In this document: positions 12,930 through 20,597 of the stretch, piece after piece | How positions within the stretch are numbered: position 1 is the stretch's first letter | Layout: every line of letters starts with the position of its first letter | NCBI GenBank assembly: GCA_023436245.1 | Contig: JAEZJZ010000039.1 | Span: forward strand, 1-24,700 | DNA from: Bacillota bacterium | Lineage (GTDB): Bacteria; Bacillota; UBA994; UBA5500 | Length of the DNA stretch: 24,700 bases | Direction of reading: 5' to 3' | Program-made: the position numbers and the translations under genes | Notes under the pieces: model-generated | Databases searched by the model: none | Told to the model about the DNA's origin: nothing | The model's input: the letters and a program-made list of their open reading frames with translations, nothing else

Positions 12930-14102
12930 TTGCTAAGGAGAACATACGAGGAAATCAACGCCAAGGCGCGCAGTGGGCAAGCCGTGGTGGTCACCGCCGA
13001 AGAAGTGATCGATCTGGTACGGGAACAGGGAACAAAGAAGGCCTTTGAGCAGGTCGATGTGGTCACAACGGCTACCTTTGCCCCAATGTGTTCCAGTGGG
13101 GCCTTCATCAACTTGGGGCATACCGACCCGCCGATGCGCATGACGTCAGTGCAGTTGAACGGCGTTCCCGCCTATGCTGGCATCGCTGCTGTCGATGCTT
13201 ACATCGGGGCCACTGAACTCTCGGAGGACCTCGGCATGAGTTACGGAGGAGCTCATGTCATTCAGGATCTGGTTGACGGCAAGCCGATCAGCCTGCGGGC
13301 GAAGTCCTATGCCACAGACTGCTACCCGCGCACTGAGGTGGCAACCACCATCCATAAGCAGACGATCAACCAGGCCTACCTGTTCAACCCCCGCAACGCC
13401 TACCAGAACTACGGCGCGGCGACCAATACATCTGATCGCACCATCCACACATACATGGGAACGTTGCAGCCGCGCCTGGGCAACCTCACTTACTGCAGCG
13501 CCGGCGAGCTGAGTCCGCTACTGAACGACCCATTCTACCGCACCATCGGCGTCGGTACGCGCATCTTTCTAGGTGGTGCCCAAGGGTTCGTGGCCTGGGA
13601 AGGAACTCAGCACAACCCGAACAAACCGCGAACCGCATGCGGCGTTCCGATCGGCAACGCCGGTTCGCTTGCCCTGATCGGTGACCTGAAGCAGATGAGC
13701 AGCCAGTTCCTGCGAGCAGCCACCTGGCCGCACTATGGGGTTACCCTCTTTTTGGGGGTGGGCATTCCCATCCCGATTCTGGACGAGGAAATGCTGCACT
13801 TCACCGCTGTCAGCAACTCAGAGATTCTGACTGAGGTGTTCGATTACGGCGTCCCCCATCGCGACAGGCCGAGCCTCGGCCGGGTCAGCTATCAGGAACT
13901 GCGCTCCGGCGTGGTCCAGCTGCACGGAAAGACCATCCGGACTGCCCCTCTCTCCAGCCTGGCCAAGGCGCGACAGATCGCACAAGCGCTGAAGGAATGG
14001 GTGCAATCCGGGCAGTTTCCCCTGGAGCAACCGGTGCAACGCCTACCGCTAGAGGCCGACATCCATTCGCTGCAATCGGTGCGTCAGGAGGGAGCCAGAT
14101 GA
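12930..14102 (+). CDS. DUF39 (COG1900) homocysteine biosynthesis protein
   Basis: Proteins of this family, studied as MA1821 in Methanosarcina acetivorans, are needed to make homocysteine from aspartate semialdehyde and sulfide, by way of enzyme persulfide. The 390-residue product contains APMCSSGAF with C54 and SYATDCYPRTE with C131. As I recall, Cys54 and Cys131 are the two essential cysteines of MA1821, and the chosen start gives the same numbering. Further family-like segments are RIFLGGAQGF and the Gly-rich SYGGAH. No CBS domains follow, unlike the longer archaeal forms. The TTG start follows AAGGAGG at 12916-12922; earlier in-frame codons lie inside the riboswitch. The stop overlaps the next start (ATGA). 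It is the first gene under the SAM-I riboswitch. Confidence 0.9.
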   Translation: MLRRTYEEINAKARSGQAVVVTAEEVIDLVREQGTKKAFEQVDVVTTATFAPMCSSGAFINLGHTDPPMRMTSVQLNGVPAYAGIAAVDAYIGATELSEDLGMSYGGAHVIQDLVDGKPISLRAKSYATDCYPRTEVATTIHKQTINQAYLFNPRNAYQNYGAATNTSDRTIHTYMGTLQPRLGNLTYCSAGELSPLLNDPFYRTIGVGTRIFLGGAQGFVAWEGTQHNPNKPRTACGVPIGNAGSLALIGDLKQMSSQFLRAATWPHYGVTLFLGVGIPIPILDEEMLHFTAVSNSEILTEVFDYGVPHRDRPSLGRVSYQELRSGVVQLHGKTIRTAPLSSLAKARQIAQALKEWVQSGQFPLEQPVQRLPLEADIHSLQSVRQEGAR

Positions 14103-14500
14103 GAAGCCGACTGCTGCTGACGTTCTCGCCTGAGCTATCCGGACAGCCGATCATCTACGAACTGGTGCAGCAGTTCCATCTGGAACTGAACATCCTGCGA
14201 GCCAGCATTGACCACAATGTCGAGGGCAAATTGTTGCTGGAGGTAGCCGGAGCACAGGCCGACGTACAGGCGGGCAAGGCCTGGCTGCTGGCTCGTCAGG
14301 TGCGGCTAATCGAAGTCGGGCGATTGGTCACGGTGGACGAATCGTCCTGCGTGCACTGCGGGGCCTGCACTGCCGTCTGCTCGCCGCAAGCCTTGCGGCT
14401 GAACCGCGAAACCTGGCTGCTGGAACTGGACAGCCCAAAATGCGTGGCCTGCGCCGCTTGCGCAGAGGCCTGCCCCTTGCGCTGCATCAGGCTGGTCTGA
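14099..14500 (+). CDS. NIL domain / 2[4Fe-4S] ferredoxin protein
   Basis: This is the usual genetic partner of DUF39 (MA1822-type), proposed to supply electrons or help sulfur transfer during homocysteine formation. The 133-residue protein has an NIL domain at about residues 1-75, a small ferredoxin-like fold also found in methionine transporters, where it binds methionine. Two cluster motifs follow: CVHCGACTAVC and CVACAACAEACP, both of CxxCxxCxxxC type. There are no membrane segments. The ATG at 14099 overlaps the DUF39 stop by four bases, so translation is coupled; GGAGGG precedes it. It is 2 bp from the next gene. An NIL domain could also sense methionine here, but that is speculation. 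Confidence 0.9.
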   Translation: MRSRLLLTFSPELSGQPIIYELVQQFHLELNILRASIDHNVEGKLLLEVAGAQADVQAGKAWLLARQVRLIEVGRLVTVDESSCVHCGACTAVCSPQALRLNRETWLLELDSPKCVACAACAEACPLRCIRLV

Positions 14501-14502
14501 GC

Positions 14503-15228
14503 ATGGAGCGACCATACCGCACCTTGATGCAGCCTGAGGGTCTGGTCGGTTACCGCGTACACGTTCAGGAGTCTGACCTGTTGATCTACACGGCTACCGA
14601 CCTGCGTCAGTCAGCCTGGGATTGGCTGCAGTTCTATCGCCGGCAGATCGCAGCATATCTGCGCCGGGATGCGCGCTTTCAAACCAGCCTCACTCCCCTC
14701 CCGCTCCTGTCCGACGCACCAGAAATCATCCGCTCGATGGGTGCTGCAGCGGAACTGGCTGGGGTGGGACCGATGGCTGCCGTGGCCGGAGCAATCGCTG
14801 AGTTCGTCGGCCGCAAACTGGCGTCACAGTCGGCTGAGGTGATCGTGGAAAACGGCGGAGACATTTGGCTCTCTGGACAGACCGTGCGCAATGTGCTGAT
14901 TCACGCGGGTCAATCAGCGTGGTCGGAACGACTGGCCGTTCGTCTGCGGCTGAATGGTCCCCTGTCGGTCTGCACTTCGTCCGGAACGATTGGCCACTCG
15001 CTCAGCTTCGGCCATGCCGACGCAGCTCTGGCCATCAGCCAGAACGGTTCCTTGGCTGACGCTGCGGCCACCGCCATTGGCAACCGGGTGAAGACAGCGG
15101 CCGATATCGAGGAGGCACTATCCTTTGCCTCCAGCATTCCCGGCATCAGCGGCAGCCTAGTAGTGATTGGTGATCAGCTGGGAGTTCGCGGTCAGATTGA
15201 ACTGATCACCCCTAAGGAGGAGACATAG
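14503..15228 (+). CDS. UPF0280 (COG2122) ApbE-like protein, sulfide assimilation
   Basis: A member of UPF0280, distantly related to ApbE flavin transferases. The homologue MA1715 in M. acetivorans improves growth on low sulfide and acts with the DUF39 pathway. The 241-residue protein has the family landmarks GVGPMAAVAGAIAE at about 87-100, ENGGDIWL at 116-123, and LSVCTSSGTIGHS at 154-166. C157 is the only cysteine in the protein, which makes it the one candidate for carrying a persulfide. The ATG at 14503 comes two bases after the previous stop. The operon position directly after DUF39 and the NIL-ferredoxin supports a role in homocysteine synthesis rather than thiamine synthesis, an older label for the family. 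Confidence 0.87.
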   Translation: MERPYRTLMQPEGLVGYRVHVQESDLLIYTATDLRQSAWDWLQFYRRQIAAYLRRDARFQTSLTPLPLLSDAPEIIRSMGAAAELAGVGPMAAVAGAIAEFVGRKLASQSAEVIVENGGDIWLSGQTVRNVLIHAGQSAWSERLAVRLRLNGPLSVCTSSGTIGHSLSFGHADAALAISQNGSLADAAATAIGNRVKTAADIEEALSFASSIPGISGSLVVIGDQLGVRGQIELITPKEET

Positions 15229-15229
15229 G

Positions 15230-15943
15230 TTGAAGCACAAGCTGGATTACCAGGTCAACCAAGCAGAAGTAAGACGTTATCTAGGTTATCAGTCCGGCCA
15301 GACGGAGAAATCAGACCGGGTCGACCAACTGATCAACCGCTCAATCTCCGCCGTCGGCGAACGCGCAGAGCCGCGCGGCATAGTCAAGACTTGTTTCCGC
15401 AATGAACTGCCGGGAGGCGTGCTAGCTCTGCCCGGGAGTGACTTGCTGCTCTCATCCAGAGATCTAGCGGAACTGCTCGCCGGGTGCTCACTGGTCAGCC
15501 TGCTGGTCGTCACCCTGGGCCAGCAGGTGGACGATTATGTTAGCGACCTGTTGTCCACAGGGCAATATGCGGCGGCGGCCGTAGCCGATGCCATCGGTTC
15601 TGATGCGGCAGAACAGGCGATGGTGCTGCTTGACGGCAAGCTGCGGCAGGCGGCGGTTGCCCTCGGATTTGGACTGACCAGGCGCTTCAGCCCAGGCTAT
15701 GGCGATGTGCCGCTCGAGTTGCAGCGCGATCTGCTGCGCTTGCTGGAGGCGAAGTCGATCGGTGTGCGCCTGACGGAAAGCAACCTGATGGTTCCACAGA
15801 AGTCGGTCACTGCTCTGCTGGGCTGGCGAGCGGGCGCCTGTGCAGACAATGACAGCGACAAATGCACTGCTTGCCAGAAACACGACTGCAGATTCAGGCG
15901 CCGGCCCGGGGATTGTGACCAGAGAGAGAAGGTGAACGCATGA
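15230..15943 (+). CDS. Free-standing methionine synthase reactivation domain
   Basis: The protein corresponds to the C-terminal AdoMet-binding domain of MetH, encoded separately. It should bring SAM and an electron donor to the cobalamin of MetH when Co(I) has been oxidised. The 237 residues include the domain's hallmark RFSPGYGDVPLELQRDLL at about 160-177, then LTESNLMVPQKSVTALLGW. A cysteine-rich tail (CTACQKHDC) is common in split versions and may bind metal or a cluster. The TTG start at 15230 follows AAGGAGG (15214-15220). The stop overlaps the metH start (ATGA), and the neighbouring MetH lacks exactly this domain, so the two proteins must work together. Confidence 0.9.
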   Translation: MKHKLDYQVNQAEVRRYLGYQSGQTEKSDRVDQLINRSISAVGERAEPRGIVKTCFRNELPGGVLALPGSDLLLSSRDLAELLAGCSLVSLLVVTLGQQVDDYVSDLLSTGQYAAAAVADAIGSDAAEQAMVLLDGKLRQAAVALGFGLTRRFSPGYGDVPLELQRDLLRLLEAKSIGVRLTESNLMVPQKSVTALLGWRAGACADNDSDKCTACQKHDCRFRRRPGDCDQREKVNA

Positions 15944-18384
15944 GACGAGACGATTTACGTCAACTGCTGACCAGTCGGGTGCTGGTCAGTGATGGAGCGA
16001 TGGGGTCCTTGCTGCAGAGCCAGGGTGCGTTACAGAGCGGCGGCTGTCCCGAAGCAGTCACGCTGCAGCGGCCTGAAATGGTGGAAGCGATCCATGGGCA
16101 ATACGTACAGGCGGGTTGTGACCTGGTCCAGACGAATACGCTGGGCGCCAATCGTCTGAAGCTCGGAGCCTACGGCTTGGCTGAGCAAGTTGAGCGCCTG
16201 AATCAGGCGGCCGTTCACCTCGCGCGCCGTGCTGCAGGCAGCCGCGTCCTGGTGGCTGGAGATATCGGTTCCTGCGGGCAATTGCTGCACCCCCTGGGAC
16301 CACTTGCTTTCGAACAGGTAACTGAGGCGTTCTTTCAGCAGGCTAAAGCGCTACTTCAGGCAGAGGTTGACCTGTTTCTGATCGAGACGATGTTCGACCT
16401 ACACGAAGCCAAGGCAGCGGTGATGGCCGCCAGGGCTGCCAGTAGCACGCTGCCGATCATCTGCTCACTCACCTACGACCAGGACTTACGCACGCTCACC
16501 GGGGCAGATCCGGAGACAGTAGTCACTGTGCTGGAGGCGCTGGGGGTGGATGTGGTTGGTGTGAACTGCGGGTTTGGCCCCGAGCGAATGGGAGAGGTGC
16601 TGGAGCGCCAGTACCGCATCTCCGACAGCCTGCTCTTGGTGCAGCCCAACGCCGGCTTGCCGCATTGGCGGAACGGCCGAACGGTCTTCACCCAAGGTCC
16701 AGAAGAGTTCGCCCGTTTCGTCGGCCCACTCGTGCGGTCCGGCGCCAATATCATCGGTGGCTGCTGTGGCACCACACCGGAGCACCTCAGTCTGATGGTG
16801 CAGTTTGCGCGACAGTGCACCCCCTTACCCCGCCAGAAGCCGAACTTCTCCAAGTTGGCCGGAGTGACAGAGGCGATCTACATCAGCGATCATCTGCCCA
16901 CCCAGGTGATCGGGGAGCGCATCAACCCTACAGCCAGAAAGCGGTTGGCTGAGGCGCTCGGGCGCAGGGAGTTCGGAGTAGTTGCTGAGGAAGCGGCGGC
17001 GCAAATCGAGGCAGGCGCCAGAGTGGTGGACATCAATGTCGGAACAAGAACGGCCGGCGCGAGCGAGCCAGAGCTGATGCAACCGGCGGTGATGGCTGCG
17101 CAGCGGGCGGTGAACCTGCCTCTCAGCATTGACACGGCTGACGCACAGACGATGGAGCTGGGGCTGCAGGTCTGTCGCGGAAAAGCACTGCTCAACTCCA
17201 CCACCGGAGAAGAGGATAAGTTAGAGCAGGTCACTGACCTGGCCAGCCGCTACGGGGCCGCCATCCTGGGGCTGACTCTGGATGGCCGCGGAATACCAGC
17301 CACCGCCGAGGAGCGACTGGCCATCGCCCAGCGCATTGTGGAGCGGGCCGTGTCCAAGGGAATCAGAAGAGAGGACGTCTACATCGACGGTCTCACCCTG
17401 ACCGCCGGCGCCAGTCAATCGCTCGTGCCGGAGACACTACGCACCATCCGACTGGTGAAGGAGAGACTCGGCGTGCGCACGGCGCTCGGGGTGAGCAATG
17501 TCTCCCACGGACTACCAGCCCGTGCCGCCCTGAACAACGCCTTCCTCTGCATGGCGCTGGCAGCCGGACTGGACTTGCCGATCGTCAATCCCAGCCAGGA
17601 GGGCATTTGGCCACTGATCCACGCCTCTGACGTGATCGTCGGCCGCGACAACCGGGCCAAACGGTACGTCTCGCTAGCTGGCGGACAGACTCAAACGCAG
17701 CGCCATCAACCGCAAGCGGAACTGACACCCGAGCAGCGCCTCCAGGCGGACCTGCTGGCCGGCGATCAGGACAGAATCCCGGCCCTTTGCTCGCAATTGC
17801 TGCAGCAGGGCTGGGCAGCGCTCAGGATTGTGAACGAAGTGGTCATTCCCGCCATGGAGGCAGCCGGTGAGCGCTACGACCAGCGGCGCTTCTTCCTACC
17901 CCAACTGCTGATGGCCGCCGAGGCGGCGGAAGCCACCGTGCGACAGCTGCTGCCACAACTGGAACAGACCAGCACAGAGCTGCTTAGCGGCACAGTCGTC
18001 CTGGCCACCGTGCGAGGAGACATTCACGACATCGGCAAGAGCATTGTCGGCCTGCTGCTGCGGAACCATGGCTTCCGGGTGATTGACTTGGGAAAGGATG
18101 TGCAGAGCGACCTGATCGTGGAGACGGCAAAGAGGGAACAGGCTGACTTGATCGCCTTAAGCGCCCTGATGACCACCACCATGCCGGAAATGGGCGTGGT
18201 GGCGGCTAAGGTACGCTCGTTCGGCCTCTCCACCCCCGTCCTGATCGGCGGTGCAGTTGTCTCCAGCGATTATGCTGCCAGCATTGGGGCCCACTACGCC
18301 GCCGACGCCACGGAGGCAGTGCGACAAGCAAAGCATCTAGTGAGAGGGGGAGAAAAGACGTGCAAGGGCTGCGGGAATGCCTAG
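15940..18384 (+). CDS. metH: Cobalamin-dependent methionine synthase, lacking the reactivation domain
   Basis: Transfers a methyl group from 5-methyl-THF through cob(I)alamin to homocysteine. The 814 residues hold three of the four classical MetH modules. The homocysteine domain spans about 10-295, with zinc ligands C210 (GVNCGFG), C275 and C276 (GGCCGTTPEH). The pterin-binding domain covers about 315-575, with IGERINPTARK and DINVGTR. The cobalamin domain spans about 595-805, with GDIHDIGK and the cobalt-ligand His at 696. The fourth domain is supplied by the upstream gene. The C-terminus ends in a short CKGCG tail. The start ATG overlaps the previous stop, and the last 25 bases overlap metF. 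E. coli MetH is about 1,230 residues, so this is the short, split form common in anaerobes. Confidence 0.93.
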   Translation: MRRDDLRQLLTSRVLVSDGAMGSLLQSQGALQSGGCPEAVTLQRPEMVEAIHGQYVQAGCDLVQTNTLGANRLKLGAYGLAEQVERLNQAAVHLARRAAGSRVLVAGDIGSCGQLLHPLGPLAFEQVTEAFFQQAKALLQAEVDLFLIETMFDLHEAKAAVMAARAASSTLPIICSLTYDQDLRTLTGADPETVVTVLEALGVDVVGVNCGFGPERMGEVLERQYRISDSLLLVQPNAGLPHWRNGRTVFTQGPEEFARFVGPLVRSGANIIGGCCGTTPEHLSLMVQFARQCTPLPRQKPNFSKLAGVTEAIYISDHLPTQVIGERINPTARKRLAEALGRREFGVVAEEAAAQIEAGARVVDINVGTRTAGASEPELMQPAVMAAQRAVNLPLSIDTADAQTMELGLQVCRGKALLNSTTGEEDKLEQVTDLASRYGAAILGLTLDGRGIPATAEERLAIAQRIVERAVSKGIRREDVYIDGLTLTAGASQSLVPETLRTIRLVKERLGVRTALGVSNVSHGLPARAALNNAFLCMALAAGLDLPIVNPSQEGIWPLIHASDVIVGRDNRAKRYVSLAGGQTQTQRHQPQAELTPEQRLQADLLAGDQDRIPALCSQLLQQGWAALRIVNEVVIPAMEAAGERYDQRRFFLPQLLMAAEAAEATVRQLLPQLEQTSTELLSGTVVLATVRGDIHDIGKSIVGLLLRNHGFRVIDLGKDVQSDLIVETAKREQADLIALSALMTTTMPEMGVVAAKVRSFGLSTPVLIGGAVVSSDYAASIGAHYAADATEAVRQAKHLVRGGEKTCKGCGNA

Positions 18385-19256
18385 CCGGCGAGCAGTTTGT
18401 GCTCACGGCTGAACTGGAGCCGCCGAAAGGGGCGAGCCTGGAACGAGTGCTGCGGTATGCCAGTGCTCTGCGCGATAAGGTACACGCGGTGAACATCACC
18501 GACAGCCCGATGGCCAATATGCGCATGAGCCCGATCGCTGTTGCCCACATCGTCCGGCGGGATGCCAGGCTGGATGCTATCTTCCACCTCACCTGCCGGG
18601 ACCGCAATGTGATCGGCCTGCAATCGGAACTCTTGGGCGCAGCCGCCTTGGGCGTGCGCACAATTCTGGTGTTGACAGGAGATCCTCCAGCGCGAGGTGA
18701 TCACCCCACCGCCCGTGGGGTGTTCGAGGTGGATTCGGTGGGTTTGGTGCGGATAGCCCACCAACTGAACCAGGGGCGGGACCTGCAGGGCAATGAACTG
18801 CGGGGCGCTCCCGAGTTCTTCATTGGAGTGGCTGCTAACCCGGCAGCACCTAACCTAGATCAGGAGATTTGGAAGTTGCTGCAGAAGCTGGAGTGCGGGG
18901 CTCACTTCATCCAGACGCAACCGGTATACGAGGTGGAGGTGCTCGCCCGCTTTGTGGAGCGGATCAAGCAGTTCCATGTGCCGGTGATCGCCGGAGTGCT
19001 GCCGCTGAAGAGCTACAAGATGACCAGGCACATCATCGACAGTATTCCCGGCATCCACATCCCCTCCTGGCTGGAGCGGATGATGGCCGCATCCGGTCGG
19101 GCGGCCGGGGTACAAGTGGCGAGGGATTTGCTCACGCAACTGCCGGCCGTGGTGCAGGGAGCACATGTCATGCCGGTCGGCAGTGCCGGCATCGTCTTGG
19201 ACGTAGTGGAAGGCTACGATCTGAAATGGCCGGAGCCGGCTATCTCCGCCTCCTGA
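18360..19256 (+). CDS. metF: 5,10-methylenetetrahydrofolate reductase
   Basis: Reduces methylene-THF to methyl-THF, the methyl donor used by MetH. The 298-residue product has the family's ELEPPKG near the N-terminus (E18 is the probable general acid), NITDSPMANMRMS at about 45-57 and TGDPPARGDHP at about 106-116, and ends in a TIM-barrel core of normal length. The GTG at 18360 lies inside the end of metH and is preceded by GAGAGGGGGAG at usable spacing, so it is translationally linked to metH. No MetV-type zinc-protein partner is adjacent. It is the sixth gene of the operon. Confidence 0.92.
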   Translation: MQGLRECLAGEQFVLTAELEPPKGASLERVLRYASALRDKVHAVNITDSPMANMRMSPIAVAHIVRRDARLDAIFHLTCRDRNVIGLQSELLGAAALGVRTILVLTGDPPARGDHPTARGVFEVDSVGLVRIAHQLNQGRDLQGNELRGAPEFFIGVAANPAAPNLDQEIWKLLQKLECGAHFIQTQPVYEVEVLARFVERIKQFHVPVIAGVLPLKSYKMTRHIIDSIPGIHIPSWLERMMAASGRAAGVQVARDLLTQLPAVVQGAHVMPVGSAGIVLDVVEGYDLKWPEPAISAS

Positions 19257-19286
19257 CTTCCAGTCAGATCGGAAGGGGCATGGAGT

Positions 19287-20522
19287 ATGAACATAATTGT
19301 GCAGAAGTTCGGGGGGACTTCCCTGGCGACCGGGGTAGCCCGTGAGGCGGCGGTATCCCGCGTGCTGGCAGCCAGAGACTCAGGGCAAACCCCAGTGGTG
19401 GTGGCCTCGGCAATGGGGCGCCGGGGCGACGCCTATGCCACGGACAGCCTGATTGATCTGCTGGGCGGACACGTCTGTCGGCGGGAACAGGACCTGGTGA
19501 TGGCTTGTGGAGAGGTGATCGCCGCTGGCGTGCTGGCAAGTCTGCTGCTTCGGCATCTCAACAAGGTAACCGTGCTCACCGGTTGGCAGGCTGGCATCAT
19601 CACCGACGATCGGCATGGCGACGCACGCATCCTGGATGTCCAAGCCGGCAAGCTACAGCAACTGCTGGCTGACGGACAGACGGTGGTGGTAGCCGGTTTT
19701 CAGGGAATGAGTGAGCAGGGCGAGATCACCACGCTGGGACGCGGTGGCAGCGACACCACCGCTGTGGCGCTGGGGGTGGCACTGGGAGCGTCTTTGGTCG
19801 AAATCTACACCGACGTGGACGGCGTGCTGACCGCCAACCCACGACTGGTGCCGGAGGCGATGCTGGTCGAGCAACTCTCCTATGCCGATATGCTGCAACT
19901 TGCCACGGCCGGAGCAAAGGTACTGCACCAGCGGGCAGTGGAACTGGCGATGCAGCACGGAGTACGGCTGGTGGTCCGGCACACCAGCGGCGATCGGTCA
20001 GGAACTGTAATCTGCAGGACCAAGGGCTATGAACAGCGCAGGACGCGGCCAACCGGCATTGCTTGCAAGTCCGACTTGGTGCAGGTCGCACTGCACCCGA
20101 CCGACAACTCCGCGCACCTGCTGCACCGTCTGAGCAGCGCCGGCGTGTCAGCGGCTCTGGTCGACCTCGCGTGCGAACGCCAGCGATTCATACTGCCAGC
20201 GAATCAACTGCAACTAGCGCAGACCACCTTGGGCGACAGCTGTTCTCAGCTGACTGTCAGGCAGGATTGCGCACTGATAACAGTGGTCGGCGTCAATCCC
20301 TGGCAAAGGGCGCAGACGCTGCTGACCGTGTCTCATGCGTTAGCTGAGGTGGGCGCCGATATCCTGCAGACCAGTGATACAGAACAATCCATCTCTGTCC
20401 TGATTGACCAGACCAGCTTGTCTGCCGCGGCGACAGCCATGCATCAGGCTTTCGGACTAGCAGGCAATGGCAGCTCGCGTCCGCACCCAAGAGCGGGCGA
20501 AGCGCAGGTGACAATAGTATGA
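19287..20522 (+). CDS. Aspartate kinase
   Basis: Phosphorylates aspartate, the first step towards aspartate semialdehyde, lysine, threonine and methionine. The 411-residue protein has KFGGTS at 7-12, the substrate-binding ITTLGRGGSDTTA at about 147-159, and YTDVDGV at 174-180. The last 150 or so residues form an ACT-type regulatory region (with VVGVNPW and SVLIDQ). This is the homo-oligomeric monofunctional type, with no homoserine dehydrogenase fused. It begins 30 bp after metF with no promoter or terminator between, so it should be read from the SAM-controlled transcript. GGAAGGGG precedes the ATG. Feedback by lysine, threonine or methionine cannot be decided from sequence, but the placement points to a methionine-dedicated isozyme. 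Confidence 0.92.
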   Translation: MNIIVQKFGGTSLATGVAREAAVSRVLAARDSGQTPVVVASAMGRRGDAYATDSLIDLLGGHVCRREQDLVMACGEVIAAGVLASLLLRHLNKVTVLTGWQAGIITDDRHGDARILDVQAGKLQQLLADGQTVVVAGFQGMSEQGEITTLGRGGSDTTAVALGVALGASLVEIYTDVDGVLTANPRLVPEAMLVEQLSYADMLQLATAGAKVLHQRAVELAMQHGVRLVVRHTSGDRSGTVICRTKGYEQRRTRPTGIACKSDLVQVALHPTDNSAHLLHRLSSAGVSAALVDLACERQRFILPANQLQLAQTTLGDSCSQLTVRQDCALITVVGVNPWQRAQTLLTVSHALAEVGADILQTSDTEQSISVLIDQTSLSAAATAMHQAFGLAGNGSSRPHPRAGEAQVTIV

Positions 20523-20551
20523 GCTACAACCTGGCTCACCAGAGACACGAG

Positions 20552-20594
20552 AAGGAGCAACTGCCTGGCCTGAGGCCACAGCGGTTGCTCCTTT
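20552..20594. terminator. Terminator between the methionine operon and flotillin
   Basis: AAGGAGCAAC (20552-20561) and GTTGCTCCTT (20584-20593) pair perfectly around a loop that contains its own GGCC/GGCC mini-stem. TTG follows on the plus strand and TTCTCG on the minus strand. It separates two convergent genes and probably ends both transcripts. Confidence 0.75.
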
Positions 20595-20597
20595 GTG

